Shown one piece after another: positions 16,675 through 25,403 of a stretch of DNA of 64,000 nt. The position numbers were made by a program, and so were the translations under genes. The DNA comes from JAPOXR01 sp963662395. Its GTDB lineage: Bacteria > Pseudomonadota > Alphaproteobacteria > Rhodobacterales > Rhodobacteraceae. The notes beneath the pieces are model-generated. The model saw only the letters and a list, made by a program, of their open reading frames with translations. It made no database searches and was not told where the DNA came from. The DNA is taken from contig OY759511.1 of assembly GCA_963662395.1 (NCBI GenBank), positions 4,340,001 to 4,404,000 on the forward strand, given 5' to 3'. Numbering within the stretch: the first letter of the stretch is position 1; each line of letters begins with the position of its first letter.

Positions 16675-17964
16675 TCACGCGACCACTTCTTTCCGTGAAT
16701 GGCGGAATATCTCCTTTCCGCTCACATATGTCCGCAACACCCTGCCCTGCAGGGTCTGGTTGTCAAAGGGGGTATTCCTGGATTTCGATCTGAGCGTAAA
16801 CCGGTCGAGGCAAAACGGAAAATCCGGGTCAAACAGCACCAGGTCTGCCGGCGCACCGTTCGAGACCCGGCCGCCGGGCAGCGACAGCCGGCGTGACGGG
16901 TTCAGCGACAGCGCCCTGAACAGTGACGGCAGGTCAAGCTCTCCGGAATGATACAGGCGCAGAGCGGCTGGCAGGATGGTCTCGAGCGCAACCGCGCCCC
17001 TTGCCGCCTGGACAAATGGCAGCCGCTTTGATTCCTCGTCCTGCGGCGTATGCATGGACGAGATGATCGAGATGACTCCACTGGCAAGTCCGGCAACGAT
17101 TGCCTCTCGATCATCCTCGGATCGCAATGGCGGCTTGACCTTGAAGAAGGTCCGGTAGTCGCCAATGTCGAGTTCGTTCAGGGTCAAGTGGTGGATTGAC
17201 GTGCCGGCGGTGACATCGAGGCCGGCCTCCAGCGCCCGCTCCAGCACCGGCAGCGCAGCCGCGGTGGTGACCTGGTCGGCATGGTAGCTGGCACCGGTCA
17301 ACTCAACGAGAGCAAGATCGCGCTCGAGTCCCATTCTCTCGGCCATTGTCGGCACGGTCGGCAGCCCCTTGAGAAAGGCGAACTGGCTTGCGGTCGCCGC
17401 CGCGCCCCGGGACAAATCCGGATCCTGCGGGTGGCCGACCACCAGCGCCCCCTGCTGACCGGCATAGGTCATGCATCGCGACATCACCCGTGCATTGCGC
17501 ACCGGTCGGTCGCAATCCGAAAACGCCACCGCTCCGGCATCGGAAAGCAATCCGATCTCGGAAATCTCTTCGCCATGCCGGCCCTTGGTCAGTGTTGCCA
17601 TGGGTCTGATCCTGACATCGGTCGATGCTTCTGCACGGCGTATGAAGAACTCCAGGGTCTCCGGGTTGTCGATCGGAGGGACAGTGTCGGGCCGGGTCAC
17701 GATCGTGGTGATGCCGCCAGCGGCAGCGGCCATGCCGGCGGTGCGGAAACTCTCCTTGTGCCGTTCACCCGGCTCGCCGATCTTGACGCCGAGATCGACG
17801 ATGCCCGGCGCCAGGCAATGGCCATCGCACTCGATGATTTCGGAGGCGGTTGCGTCCCGCTCGTCACGGCCGGCAACCAGGCCGTCCTGCACCACCAGCG
17901 AGCCGCGCTCGACGGTGCCGGCATCCGGGTCCACGATCATCGCATTGCGAAAGACCAGGCCCAT
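16675..17964 (-). CDS. pyrC: Dihydroorotase-like protein, probably non-catalytic PyrC homologue
   Basis: 429 residues from ATG 17964, 7 bases after pyrB on the same strand. It has the amidohydrolase fold of dihydroorotase, which closes carbamoyl-aspartate to dihydroorotate. Catalytic residues are absent: the metal motif D-x-H-x-H-x-R-E-P-G reads VDLGVKIGEPG, the normal MPNT reads TRPDT, the HxED region reads VGHPQDP, and the ATDHAP loop with the catalytic Asp reads SSMHTPQD. This matches the pseudo-dihydroorotase that serves as a structural partner of aspartate transcarbamoylase in many proteobacteria. A separate active dihydroorotase should exist elsewhere. TGTSIHHLTLNELDIGDYRTF and the C-terminal APADLVLFDP region confirm the family. 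Confidence 0.88.
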   Translation of the reverse strand: MGLVFRNAMIVDPDAGTVERGSLVVQDGLVAGRDERDATASEIIECDGHCLAPGIVDLGVKIGEPGERHKESFRTAGMAAAAGGITTIVTRPDTVPPIDNPETLEFFIRRAEASTDVRIRPMATLTKGRHGEEISEIGLLSDAGAVAFSDCDRPVRNARVMSRCMTYAGQQGALVVGHPQDPDLSRGAAATASQFAFLKGLPTVPTMAERMGLERDLALVELTGASYHADQVTTAAALPVLERALEAGLDVTAGTSIHHLTLNELDIGDYRTFFKVKPPLRSEDDREAIVAGLASGVISIISSMHTPQDEESKRLPFVQAARGAVALETILPAALRLYHSGELDLPSLFRALSLNPSRRLSLPGGRVSNGAPADLVLFDPDFPFCLDRFTLRSKSRNTPFDNQTLQGRVLRTYVSGKEIFRHSRKEVVA

Positions 17965-17971
17965 CGGTCCC

Positions 17972-18943
17972 TCACTGCCCGGCGGGAAGGTCTGGCATCG
18001 CCGAGAGCCTCCGATCGGAAGAATGGTTCCGGGAAAGCAGATCCATGACCGCCATCCGGACTGCAACACCCATCTCCACCTGTTCCTGGATGACTGACCG
18101 GTTGATGTCGTCGGCGATCGTCCCGTCGATCTCGACACCGCGGTTCATCGGCCCCGGATGCATCACGATTGCATCATCGCGTGCATAGGCGAGTTTCTCG
18201 CGATCAAGACCATAGAGGTGAAAATACTCGCGGAATGACGGGATGGAGGCGCCGGACATTCGCTCCTGCTGAAGCCTGAGCATCATGACGACATCAACAC
18301 CCTCCAGCCCTTCATCCATCCGGTCATGGATTTCGACACCGAGTTGGGCCAGCGATTTCGGGATCAGCGTCCTCGGGCCGATCATCCGGACCCGGTTCTG
18401 CAGCTTGAACAGCATCAGCATGTTCGACCGGGCCACCCGCGAATGAAGAATGTCGCCGCAGATCGCCACGGTCAGGCCATGAAGGGTTCCCTTGAACCGG
18501 CGAATCGTCAGGGCATCCAGCAATGCCTGCGTCGGGTGTTCGTGGGTGCCGTCGCCGGCATTGAGAACAGAGCAATTCACCTTTTCCGACAGGAGGTTGA
18601 CGGCCCCGGACTCCGGATGCCGGATGACCAGGAGGTCGGGATGCATGGCATTCAGCGTCATTGCGGTGTCAATCAGTGATTCGCCCTTGTTGAGCGAGCT
18701 GACCTCGGGGTTCATGCTCATGACATCGGCGCCAAGGCGTTTGCCGGCCAACTCGAAACTGGCCTGGGTCCTGGTGGAACTCTCGAAGAAGAGGTTGATC
18801 TGCGTCTTGCCGTCCAGCACCGATTCGTGTTTCACCGGCTGCCGGTTGAGGGCGGCATATGTCTCGGCAAGATCGAGTATCTGGAGGATATCGTCGACAC
18901 GGAGTTGTTCGATTCCAAGAAGGTGTCTTGAACTGATTGCCAT
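17972..18943 (-). CDS. pyrB: Aspartate carbamoyltransferase catalytic subunit
   Basis: 323 residues from ATG 18943. It condenses carbamoyl phosphate with aspartate, the committed step of pyrimidine synthesis. Seen: the carbamoyl-phosphate loop FFESSTRTQASFELAGKRLG, the HPTQALLDALTI motif, CGDILHSRVARSN, and HPGPMNRGVEI near the C-terminus. Length is typical of the type that associates with a dihydroorotase-like partner, which follows 7 bases downstream. No PyrI regulatory chain is encoded nearby. A longer frame upstream of 18943 lacks family similarity, so the internal ATG is used. Confidence 0.95.
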   Translation of the reverse strand: MAISSRHLLGIEQLRVDDILQILDLAETYAALNRQPVKHESVLDGKTQINLFFESSTRTQASFELAGKRLGADVMSMNPEVSSLNKGESLIDTAMTLNAMHPDLLVIRHPESGAVNLLSEKVNCSVLNAGDGTHEHPTQALLDALTIRRFKGTLHGLTVAICGDILHSRVARSNMLMLFKLQNRVRMIGPRTLIPKSLAQLGVEIHDRMDEGLEGVDVVMMLRLQQERMSGASIPSFREYFHLYGLDREKLAYARDDAIVMHPGPMNRGVEIDGTIADDINRSVIQEQVEMGVAVRMAVMDLLSRNHSSDRRLSAMPDLPAGQ

Positions 18944-19206
18944 TGGCGAAATCCATCCCCGCGATGGTTTATAGGCAGGTTGGATTCGCTGGACAAGCGG
19001 TAGCAACCGACCGAATGACCGTCCGGGTCTGGCAGCCGCAGATCCGGCCGCCAGGACGAGTGAGGCCCGGAGGCGGGTCAGCCGGCCGGGGACAGACGTC
19101 CAACCCCGTGCGCGAGTGAGCGGGTCACTGGCGGGCAGGGGAGTTTACCAGCAGGTCCGATCCGACTAGATTGCGGCAATGGCACTTGGTCCGACCAGAC
19201 AGTTCG

Positions 19207-19998
19207 ATGACGCCCGGAACTTCCCTGGAATTGCTTGAATGGTATGTCGAGCTTGGTGCTGACGAATGCACGGGCGAGATGCCTGTCGATCGATTCGCGG
19301 CGGCGGCCGAGCCGAAGCAGGAACGGCCGAAGCCCGTCCGCGATCCCGCCCCGGTCCCTGACGTGAAACGACCGAAACCGATTGATGCGGCAATCACCGC
19401 CGCCGAGACGGCGGCCGGACAGGCGGAGACCCTGGATGCGCTCAGGAATGCCATGTCTGTCTACGAACATTGCGAAGTCAGGAAGATGGCGACCAACCTG
19501 GTGTTTGCCGACGGCAACCCGGAGGCCAGGGTCATGATCATCGGCGAAGCCCCCGGGGCCGATGAGGACCGGTTGGGCAAGCCCTTTGTCGGCCGGGCCG
19601 GGCAGTTGCTGGATGCAATGTTCGCGGAGATCGACCTGGACAGGAGTGCAGCGGAGCCGGAGCGCTCGCTCTACATCTCGAACATCCTGCCGTGGCGGCC
19701 GCCGGGAAATCGCAACCCGACCAGCCAGGAGATCGGGATGATGATCCCCTTCGTCAGGCGTCACGTCCAGCTGGCCGGACCCTCGATCCTGATCCTCATG
19801 GGCAATATTTCCTGCGGTGCCCTTCTCGGGAAGACGGGAATTACCCGGCTGCGCGGCAACTGGCACGAGTGGAGCGAAATCCCGGTCATGCCCATGTACC
19901 ATCCCGCCTATCTCCTCAGGAACCCGGTTGCCAAGCGGGATGCCTGGATCGACCTTCTGATGATACGGAACCATCTTGCCGACAGGGGAATCCGATGA
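19207..19998 (+). CDS. Uracil-DNA glycosylase, family 4-like
   Basis: 263 residues from ATG 19207. It excises uracil arising from cytosine deamination to start base-excision repair. Motif A GEAPGADEDRLGKPFVGRAGQLLD and motif B MYHPAYLL are present, with NILPWRPPGNRNPT between them. The N-terminal about 85 residues are variable (Pro/Lys/Glu-rich, likely disordered). Classic family-4 enzymes bind a 4Fe-4S cluster through four cysteines. Only three Cys occur in the whole protein, one of them in HCEVRKMATNLVFADGNP where two would be expected, so the cluster may be absent, as I recall for many alphaproteobacterial relatives. The moaB start overlaps its stop (ATGA), indicating an operon. Confidence 0.88.
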   Translation: MTPGTSLELLEWYVELGADECTGEMPVDRFAAAAEPKQERPKPVRDPAPVPDVKRPKPIDAAITAAETAAGQAETLDALRNAMSVYEHCEVRKMATNLVFADGNPEARVMIIGEAPGADEDRLGKPFVGRAGQLLDAMFAEIDLDRSAAEPERSLYISNILPWRPPGNRNPTSQEIGMMIPFVRRHVQLAGPSILILMGNISCGALLGKTGITRLRGNWHEWSEIPVMPMYHPAYLLRNPVAKRDAWIDLLMIRNHLADRGIR

Positions 19999-20537
19999 CA
20001 ATTCCGGCCGGGGACAGGCACTTCATTCCATTGGGGATCGCCCTGCTCACCGCGTCCGATACCCGGTCGCTGGACGATGACAATTCCGGCCGTCTGCTTG
20101 CAGACCGCATTGCCGATGCCGGGCATTCCGTAGTCCACCGGGCGATCCTTCCGGACGACCAGGCGGAAATCTCCTCGCGGCTTCGCCAATGGTCGCTGGA
20201 TCCTTCGATCGATGTCATCATCACCACCGGTGGCACCGGGCTGACCGGCCGCGACTGCACGGTCGAGGCGCACAAAATGGTGTACGAAAAGGAGATGGAT
20301 GCCTTTACCGCGGTATTTGCGGCGATTTCGATGAACAGCATCGGCGCATCGGCGATCCAGTCAAGGGCGTGCGCCGGCGTGGCCAACGGGACTTTCCTGT
20401 TCGCGCTTCCCGGCTCACCGGGTGCCTGCAGGGATGCCTGGGACCAGATTCTCAAGCGGCAACTGGACTTTCGCACCCGACCATGCAACTTCGTCGAGAT
20501 CCTGCCGAGGCTGGACGAGCATCTGCGCCGAAAGTGA
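19995..20537 (+). CDS. moaB: Molybdenum cofactor biosynthesis protein B
   Basis: 180 residues. MoaB/MogA-fold proteins adenylate molybdopterin before Mo insertion. Seen: GIALLTASDTRSLDDDNSG, the nucleotide-binding TTGGTGLTGRD loop, and GTFLFALPGSPGACRDAWDQIL. ATG 19995 overlaps the upstream glycosylase stop (ATGA), which fixes the start. The longer frame upstream is a shadow. The gene complements moaD/moaE at 9.8-10.5 kb. Confidence 0.93.
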   Translation: MTIPAGDRHFIPLGIALLTASDTRSLDDDNSGRLLADRIADAGHSVVHRAILPDDQAEISSRLRQWSLDPSIDVIITTGGTGLTGRDCTVEAHKMVYEKEMDAFTAVFAAISMNSIGASAIQSRACAGVANGTFLFALPGSPGACRDAWDQILKRQLDFRTRPCNFVEILPRLDEHLRRK

Positions 20538-20567
20538 CAATTTCCGGCCGGATACCATCATTCCCGC

Positions 20568-21419
20568 CTACCTGTTCGCCGCCCCGGCACGACATCCGTT
20601 GAATTCCATGTAATCCGTTCCGGAAATCAGGGTCATCCTGAGCCGGGAACGGTCAAGCAGGAACGGGCCGTTGCCGAAATACTCCATCTGCGCCGTCGCC
20701 GACACCGTGCCGTTCGGCCGTCGCGTCAGCCTGGCATCGCTGAACCAGACCGGCTTTCCGGGATACTCGAACACCGCGATCGCCGATGGCGACATCGGCC
20801 CCGGATGACCGAAATCATAGGTCACCTGGTAGCTGCCTGGCTGGTTGCGTCCGGTCAGCCGACACCTGGCCTGCACCTTTTCGCCCGCCGCATCGATTCG
20901 TACCGGGCCCATTCTCAGCGCATGCACGATTTCGACCGGCGGTGTTCGGTGCCGGCTCGGCAGGGTGATCGGGAATCGGAAGGAGACCGGCACGCAGACT
21001 TCCCTGCATACGCCGAGATGCAGGTCGGCAGTTGCCCTCATCGCGCGGCCGGCCCGATGGGGAAAGAAGTCCAGTGGAAAAACGACCCTGTCGGCATAGC
21101 CGATGGTCCTGACATCATTGTCGAAATAGACTGAAGGTCTCGGAAAATGCATGAACACCCCGCGGATGTTCTCACTGTTGCTCAGTTCGAGCCTTGGCGG
21201 CACGCCGAATTCACCCGGCGCCCGCCAGTATGTTTTCCAGCCCTTTGCAAGGGTGACCTGGATGCCACCGGTGTGAACGGCCCCGGAACTGCCGGTCCAG
21301 CCCTCGAGAAACCGGATCTCGGCCAGGGTCGGCGGTATCCCGGACTGGCCGGGGGCGCCTGACGCCCAGCCGGACATGGCCAGCACAGCCGGAAAGAGAA
21401 TTCGAATCAGCCTGTACAT
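20568..21419 (-). CDS. Periplasmic DsbD N-terminal-domain-like protein
   Basis: 283 residues. It has a short signal peptide (MYRLIRILFPAVLAMSGWASG) and then an immunoglobulin-like beta fold as in the alpha domain of DsbD thiol:disulfide interchange proteins. The segment GWKTYWRAPGEFGVPP is the family hallmark, and CREVCVPVSF supplies a Cys-x3-Cys pair expected to be the redox site. No transmembrane beta domain or C-terminal thioredoxin domain is present, so it is a standalone periplasmic reductase/redox partner rather than full DsbD. It is convergent with moaB and divergent, across the TnpB relic, from yqgE. Confidence 0.8.
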   Translation of the reverse strand: MYRLIRILFPAVLAMSGWASGAPGQSGIPPTLAEIRFLEGWTGSSGAVHTGGIQVTLAKGWKTYWRAPGEFGVPPRLELSNSENIRGVFMHFPRPSVYFDNDVRTIGYADRVVFPLDFFPHRAGRAMRATADLHLGVCREVCVPVSFRFPITLPSRHRTPPVEIVHALRMGPVRIDAAGEKVQARCRLTGRNQPGSYQVTYDFGHPGPMSPSAIAVFEYPGKPVWFSDARLTRRPNGTVSATAQMEYFGNGPFLLDRSRLRMTLISGTDYMEFNGCRAGAANR

Positions 21420-21526
21420 GGTTCCCGTTCACCACCTGAGCCGATTATCGGTACAAGACATGGAAAGTGAAGGGAATTTCATGCGTGATTACACATCTGT
21501 TACTCGATCAGGCGCCAGGAATTCGC

Positions 21527-21785
21527 ATGGCGAACGCGATCACGCACCGACAGATCGAATACCGGCTGCTTCCCGTCACGCAGGCCCATGCCCGCAAGCC
21601 GGCGGGCCGGCAGGTTGGTGCGTGCGGAACCAGACGTTCGCTCGCCTCATGGCGAAATACGAAACGGCCAGGGCCAGTGGCGACAATGCATCATCGGTTT
21701 CGTTCATTTCGGCCGGCAAGCAATTCACCGATCTCGGCAATGCCCGGCTTGCGGTCATGCGGATCCTGACGCGGCCCACGACATC
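21527..21785 (+). pseudogene. tnpB: N-terminal relic of a TnpB-type RNA-guided nuclease gene (IS1341-like)
   Basis: ATG 21527 has AGGA 6 bases upstream and opens MANAITHRQIEYRLLP, continuing to VGAC. This matches the start of TnpB/OrfB proteins (THRxxEYRL ... LAGxxGACR). The family's next section is in another frame: RNQTFARLMAKYETA from about 21630, then SSVSFISAGKQFTDLGNA to about 21750, matching the usual N-W-x-L-A-R ... S-V-S-F-x-x-L-G-K-x-F-T-x-L-R. One frameshift near 21620 and loss of everything after about residue 85 mean a dead remnant; the RuvC-like and Zn-ribbon domains are gone. No accompanying TnpA or recognisable omega-RNA end was found. The match is by eye and moderately confident. 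Confidence 0.5.
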
Positions 21786-22047
21786 GCGGCTTCCGGGATC
21801 GGGGCAACCGCATGGCGAGGAGCGTCGAGGATGGTCGCCCCTGCGACCCGTGAAATTGATGCCTTGGCCACGCATGTATTGTCAGGCTGTCGATACAAGC
21901 CCCGATATTGTTCCCGGGACACCGTGTGGAGACCGGTAGAGCAGCGAAAAAGCAACCGCGAAACACGAAGCTGCTCGTGAGGTCAGGAATTGCTTTCGAT
22001 ACCGGCGTGAAGCTTGCTAAGATATGCCCTGTAGCATGGAGTCCGGG

Positions 22048-22608
22048 ATGATCACGATGACCGGTTCGGAACGATATCTTGGTGGCAAACTGCTGATCGC
22101 CATGCCCGACATGGCTGATCCGAGGTTCAGGCGGAGCGTCATCTACATGCTGGCCCATACCGACCAGGAGGCCATGGGAATCGTCGTCAACAAGATTGCC
22201 GGAAGCATTTCCCAGACCGGCGGCTCCGATGACGAGAAGCGGCTGACCCTGCCCCTCCATGATGGCGGGCCGGTCGATCCCGAACAGGTGATCGTCATCC
22301 ACTCCGGGGATGGTTCCGAGTATCCCTCCACGCATGTGGTCGCAGACAATTTCTGTGTCACCGCAACCCCTGACATCATCGACGACTTGTCGAAGGGCGA
22401 AGGGCCCCAAGACCGGATCATTGTCGTCAGCTATGCCGGCTGGGCAGCCGGGCAGCTGGAGGGTGAACTTGAGAGACATGCCTGGCTGGTTTGCGACGCC
22501 ACGTCCGAACTGGTGTTCCGAACGGCCCCACAATCCATGTGGGATGCGGCCATCAAGTCACTGGGAATCAGTGCCGGCATGCTTGCCGCCGGCGGGGGAA
22601 CTGCCTGA
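22048..22608 (+). CDS. yqgE: YqgE/AlgH family protein (UPF0301)
   Basis: 186 residues from ATG 22048, chosen because GGAG lies 6 bases upstream; ATGs at 22024, 22036 and 22057 are alternatives. It is a conserved proteobacterial protein of unknown biochemical role. Seen: the family's N-terminal GGKLLIAMPDMADPRFRRSV, the ALGIVVN-like turn as AMGIVVNKI, LHDGGPVDPEQ, and SYAGWAAGQLEGEL near residue 140. The 3' end overlaps the convergent tsaC gene by 51 bases. Start choice is supported; function is unknown. Confidence 0.9.
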   Translation: MITMTGSERYLGGKLLIAMPDMADPRFRRSVIYMLAHTDQEAMGIVVNKIAGSISQTGGSDDEKRLTLPLHDGGPVDPEQVIVIHSGDGSEYPSTHVVADNFCVTATPDIIDDLSKGEGPQDRIIVVSYAGWAAGQLEGELERHAWLVCDATSELVFRTAPQSMWDAAIKSLGISAGMLAAGGGTA

Positions 22609-23565
22609 CCAGCTGCCGGAGGCACGCCGAAGGCGTTCATTGAGGACCTTGCCCAGCCCGGTATCGGGCAGCGGGGCAACGGCAATGGAGCCGGCCCCGG
22701 TGCGCAGTGCCAGCGAATCGGCAGATCGCAACACGTGGTAGAAAGCGGCGGCGGCTTCCTCGAGATCCGCACCAGGAGACAGGTTGAAATCCGCCCGAAC
22801 ACGATCTTCGCCGATCCTGATCGAGATTTCGTCCTCACCGGGCCGGCATGCGTTCATCCGCACCCTGGTCCTCGGCGAATAATGAACCGGCAACCGACCC
22901 GGTGACAGCGACTCCGGCTGGTCGTCCGCGGTCTCGACTCCGGTCCCGGCATGCCGTTCGAGCGTTCCCGGGGTCAGGGCGCCCGGTCGCAACAGTTCCG
23001 GCTTGCCGCCATGGATCCGGACCACCGTCGATTCGAGCCCGAGTTGGCAGGGACCGGCATCGATGACTGCCCTGATCCGGCCGCTGAGATCCGACAACAC
23101 GTGGTCAGCCGAGGTCGGGCTGACCATGTTCGATCTGTTGGCCGAAGGGGCAGCAACGGGGATCCCGACCGATTCGATCAATTCGAGGGCTACCGGGTGG
23201 GCCGGCACCCGCAGGGCAAGCCACGTTCGGCCGGCGGTCACCGCGCTGGCGATCCGGCAGCCCCGGGCCCTGGGCAGGACCAGAGTGAGGGGTCCCGGCC
23301 AGAATTCCCGGGCAAGCCTGGTCGAGATCTCGTCGAATTCGACCAGTTCCCTTGCCGCCGCCCGGGAGGAGACATGAACGATAAGCGGATTGCAGGCCGG
23401 CCTCTGCTTGGCCCGGTAAAGCCCGGCAATCGCATCCGGGCAGGTTGCGTCGGCACCGAGCCCGTAGACGGTCTCGGTGGGAAATGCGACCAGGCTGCCC
23501 TCGGCGAGATATCGGCGGGCTGTCTCGATGTCCTTTCGGCTGGCCGAAAGTATCCGGGTTTCCAA
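22558..23565 (-). CDS. tsaC: L-threonylcarbamoyladenylate synthase (YrdC/Sua5 type)
   Basis: 335 residues from TTG 23565, with AAGGAT about 9 bases upstream. It makes threonylcarbamoyl-AMP from Thr, bicarbonate and ATP for t6A37 modification of ANN-reading tRNAs. The N-terminal YrdC domain (about 1-200) shows GSLVAFPTETVYGLGADAT, YRAKQRPACNPLIVHV, and SANRSNMVSPTSADHV. The C-terminal about 120 residues form the Sua5 extension (LPVHYSPRTR), so this is the long Sua5 form. An in-frame extension to 23700 lacks similarity. The last 17 codons overlap yqgE on the opposite strand; typical members end about where the overlap begins, so the tail may be a read-on extension. Confidence 0.92.
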   Translation of the reverse strand: METRILSASRKDIETARRYLAEGSLVAFPTETVYGLGADATCPDAIAGLYRAKQRPACNPLIVHVSSRAAARELVEFDEISTRLAREFWPGPLTLVLPRARGCRIASAVTAGRTWLALRVPAHPVALELIESVGIPVAAPSANRSNMVSPTSADHVLSDLSGRIRAVIDAGPCQLGLESTVVRIHGGKPELLRPGALTPGTLERHAGTGVETADDQPESLSPGRLPVHYSPRTRVRMNACRPGEDEISIRIGEDRVRADFNLSPGADLEEAAAAFYHVLRSADSLALRTGAGSIAVAPLPDTGLGKVLNERLRRASGSWSGSSPAGGKHAGTDSQ

Positions 23566-23684
23566 TTGCCGATCATCCTTATCTGGTGGACGCGCCTTCC
23601 TGCCATCGTCTAATACCCAAGCTGGCCGCGCCACGCCAGAATTCCGAGCCCGTTTCCCTTTCCCGCAGCTTCGCAAGCCATTCA

Positions 23685-25403
23685 ATGCCCTACCAGCCAC
23701 CCGTCGACGAGTTCCGTTTCCTGTTCGACAGCGTCATCGGCGCTGATGAGTCGCGTCTCGACAGCCTGTCGGACGGGCCGGACGGCGAGGAATGCCGGAG
23801 TATTCTCGAGGCTGCAGGCGCTCTCGCCCGGGATGTCATCGAACCGCTGAGACGGGTTGGCGACATCGACCCGCCCCGGCTGGAAAACGGTATTGTCAGA
23901 ACGCCGGCAAGATACTCCTCCGCCTATCGGCAGATCGCGGCCGGCGGCTGGGTGGGCATGTCGGCCAGCCTCGAGCATGGCGGAGCCGGGCTGCCGTTCC
24001 TGCTGGCCAATGCCGCCAATGAAATGTTCAACAGCGGTTGCATGCCGCTGGGGTTGAGCATCATGCTGACCCAGAGCCAGATCCGGACGCTCGAGGCGCA
24101 TGCATCGGCCAGGATCAGGAAGGTCTACCTGCCGCGGCTGGTTTGCGGCGACTGGATCGGGACCATGAACATCACCGAGCCCGCGGCCGGGTCGGATGTC
24201 GGTTCGATACGCAGTACTGCCCGGGAAGCGGCCGACGGCAGCTACCACCTGTCGGGCCAGAAGGTCTTCATCAGCTGGGCTGATGCCGATTTTTGCCAAA
24301 ATGTCTGTCACCTCGTCCTGGCCCGCAGGCCCGGCGCGCCGTCCGGAACCAGGGGGCTGTCCCTGTTCCTGGTGCCGAAATTCATTCCCGACGATCATGG
24401 AAAGCCGGGAAGGAGAAACGAGGTCCGGATTCGATCGCTTGAACAGAAGCTCGGTCTGCATGGTTCACCGACCGCGGTGGTCGAATTCGACAATGCGGAA
24501 GGCTGGATGATCGGGGCTGGCGAGACCGGGTTGTCGGCCATGTTCACCATGATGAACATGGCCAGGCTTGGTGTCGGATGCCAGGGAGTTGCAGTTGCGC
24601 AGACTGCCCTGTGGCTGGCGGCAGATCACGCATCGACCAGGAGGCAGGGAGTGCCGGTCCGCAAGGGCGGCACCGGGGCAATCATCGATCATGCCAATAT
24701 TCGCCGCCTGCTCGGGTTGATGAAGGCGGAGTTGTTTGCAGCCAGGGCCATCTGTGCCAGCTGCGCGCTGGCCATCGACATGGCGGAAGCAACCGGCGAT
24801 TCGTTCTGGCACAGGCGGGTCTCGCTGCTGACACCGGTGGCAAAAGTCTATGGATCGGAGGTCGGCGTCCGGGCGGCATCGCATGCAATCGCCGTGTTCG
24901 GCGGCATGGGATATGTCGAGGAGACCGGGGTGGGTCAACTGTTGCGCGACAGCGTGGTGGCGACAATCTACGAAGGCAGCAACGGGATCCAGGCCATCGA
25001 CCTGGTCACCCGCCGGCTGCGAAACCATGGCGAGGATGCCATTTGCCTGCTGGTCGAACTGGAGAATGATCTTGCCCATGCGGAGCCGGTTGTACCTGGC
25101 ATGACCGCCAGGATCGGTGCAGCCATCGGGGAGGTGAGGGAAGCGACCGCCTGGCTGGCCGAACAGCAGGACCGGGACCTGCTTCTGGCGGGATCCTTGC
25201 CCTATCTCCATGCCCTGGCCATCCTGACGGGTTCGTGTTTTCACCTTCAGGCCAGCGTCGCATGCGGCGGCCGCGGGCCGAGGACGGCCCTTGCCAGGAC
25301 CTATGTGGACCGCATCCTTCCTGCCTGCACCTGGCATTGCCGGGAGGCGAGGAGCGGTGCCGACGATCTCTTCGACCTTGCCGATGACGACTTCACGAGT
25401 TGA
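23685..25403 (+). CDS. Acyl-CoA dehydrogenase, DmdC-like large form
   Basis: 572 residues from ATG 23685. It is a flavoenzyme introducing a double bond in acyl-CoA. Seen: GGWVGMSASLEHGGAGLPF, TEPAAGSDVGSIRSTA, LSGQKVFISWAD, the FAD/ETF face FGGMGYVEETGV, the family-typical IYEGSNGIQAIDLVTRR, and a C-terminal extension of about 130 residues as in the about 590-residue group that includes methylmercaptopropionyl-CoA dehydrogenase. That group also contains general acyl-CoA dehydrogenases, so the substrate is open. The metallo-hydrolase gene overlaps its 3' end by 20 bases, indicating co-translation. Confidence 0.9.
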   Translation: MPYQPPVDEFRFLFDSVIGADESRLDSLSDGPDGEECRSILEAAGALARDVIEPLRRVGDIDPPRLENGIVRTPARYSSAYRQIAAGGWVGMSASLEHGGAGLPFLLANAANEMFNSGCMPLGLSIMLTQSQIRTLEAHASARIRKVYLPRLVCGDWIGTMNITEPAAGSDVGSIRSTAREAADGSYHLSGQKVFISWADADFCQNVCHLVLARRPGAPSGTRGLSLFLVPKFIPDDHGKPGRRNEVRIRSLEQKLGLHGSPTAVVEFDNAEGWMIGAGETGLSAMFTMMNMARLGVGCQGVAVAQTALWLAADHASTRRQGVPVRKGGTGAIIDHANIRRLLGLMKAELFAARAICASCALAIDMAEATGDSFWHRRVSLLTPVAKVYGSEVGVRAASHAIAVFGGMGYVEETGVGQLLRDSVVATIYEGSNGIQAIDLVTRRLRNHGEDAICLLVELENDLAHAEPVVPGMTARIGAAIGEVREATAWLAEQQDRDLLLAGSLPYLHALAILTGSCFHLQASVACGGRGPRTALARTYVDRILPACTWHCREARSGADDLFDLADDDFTS

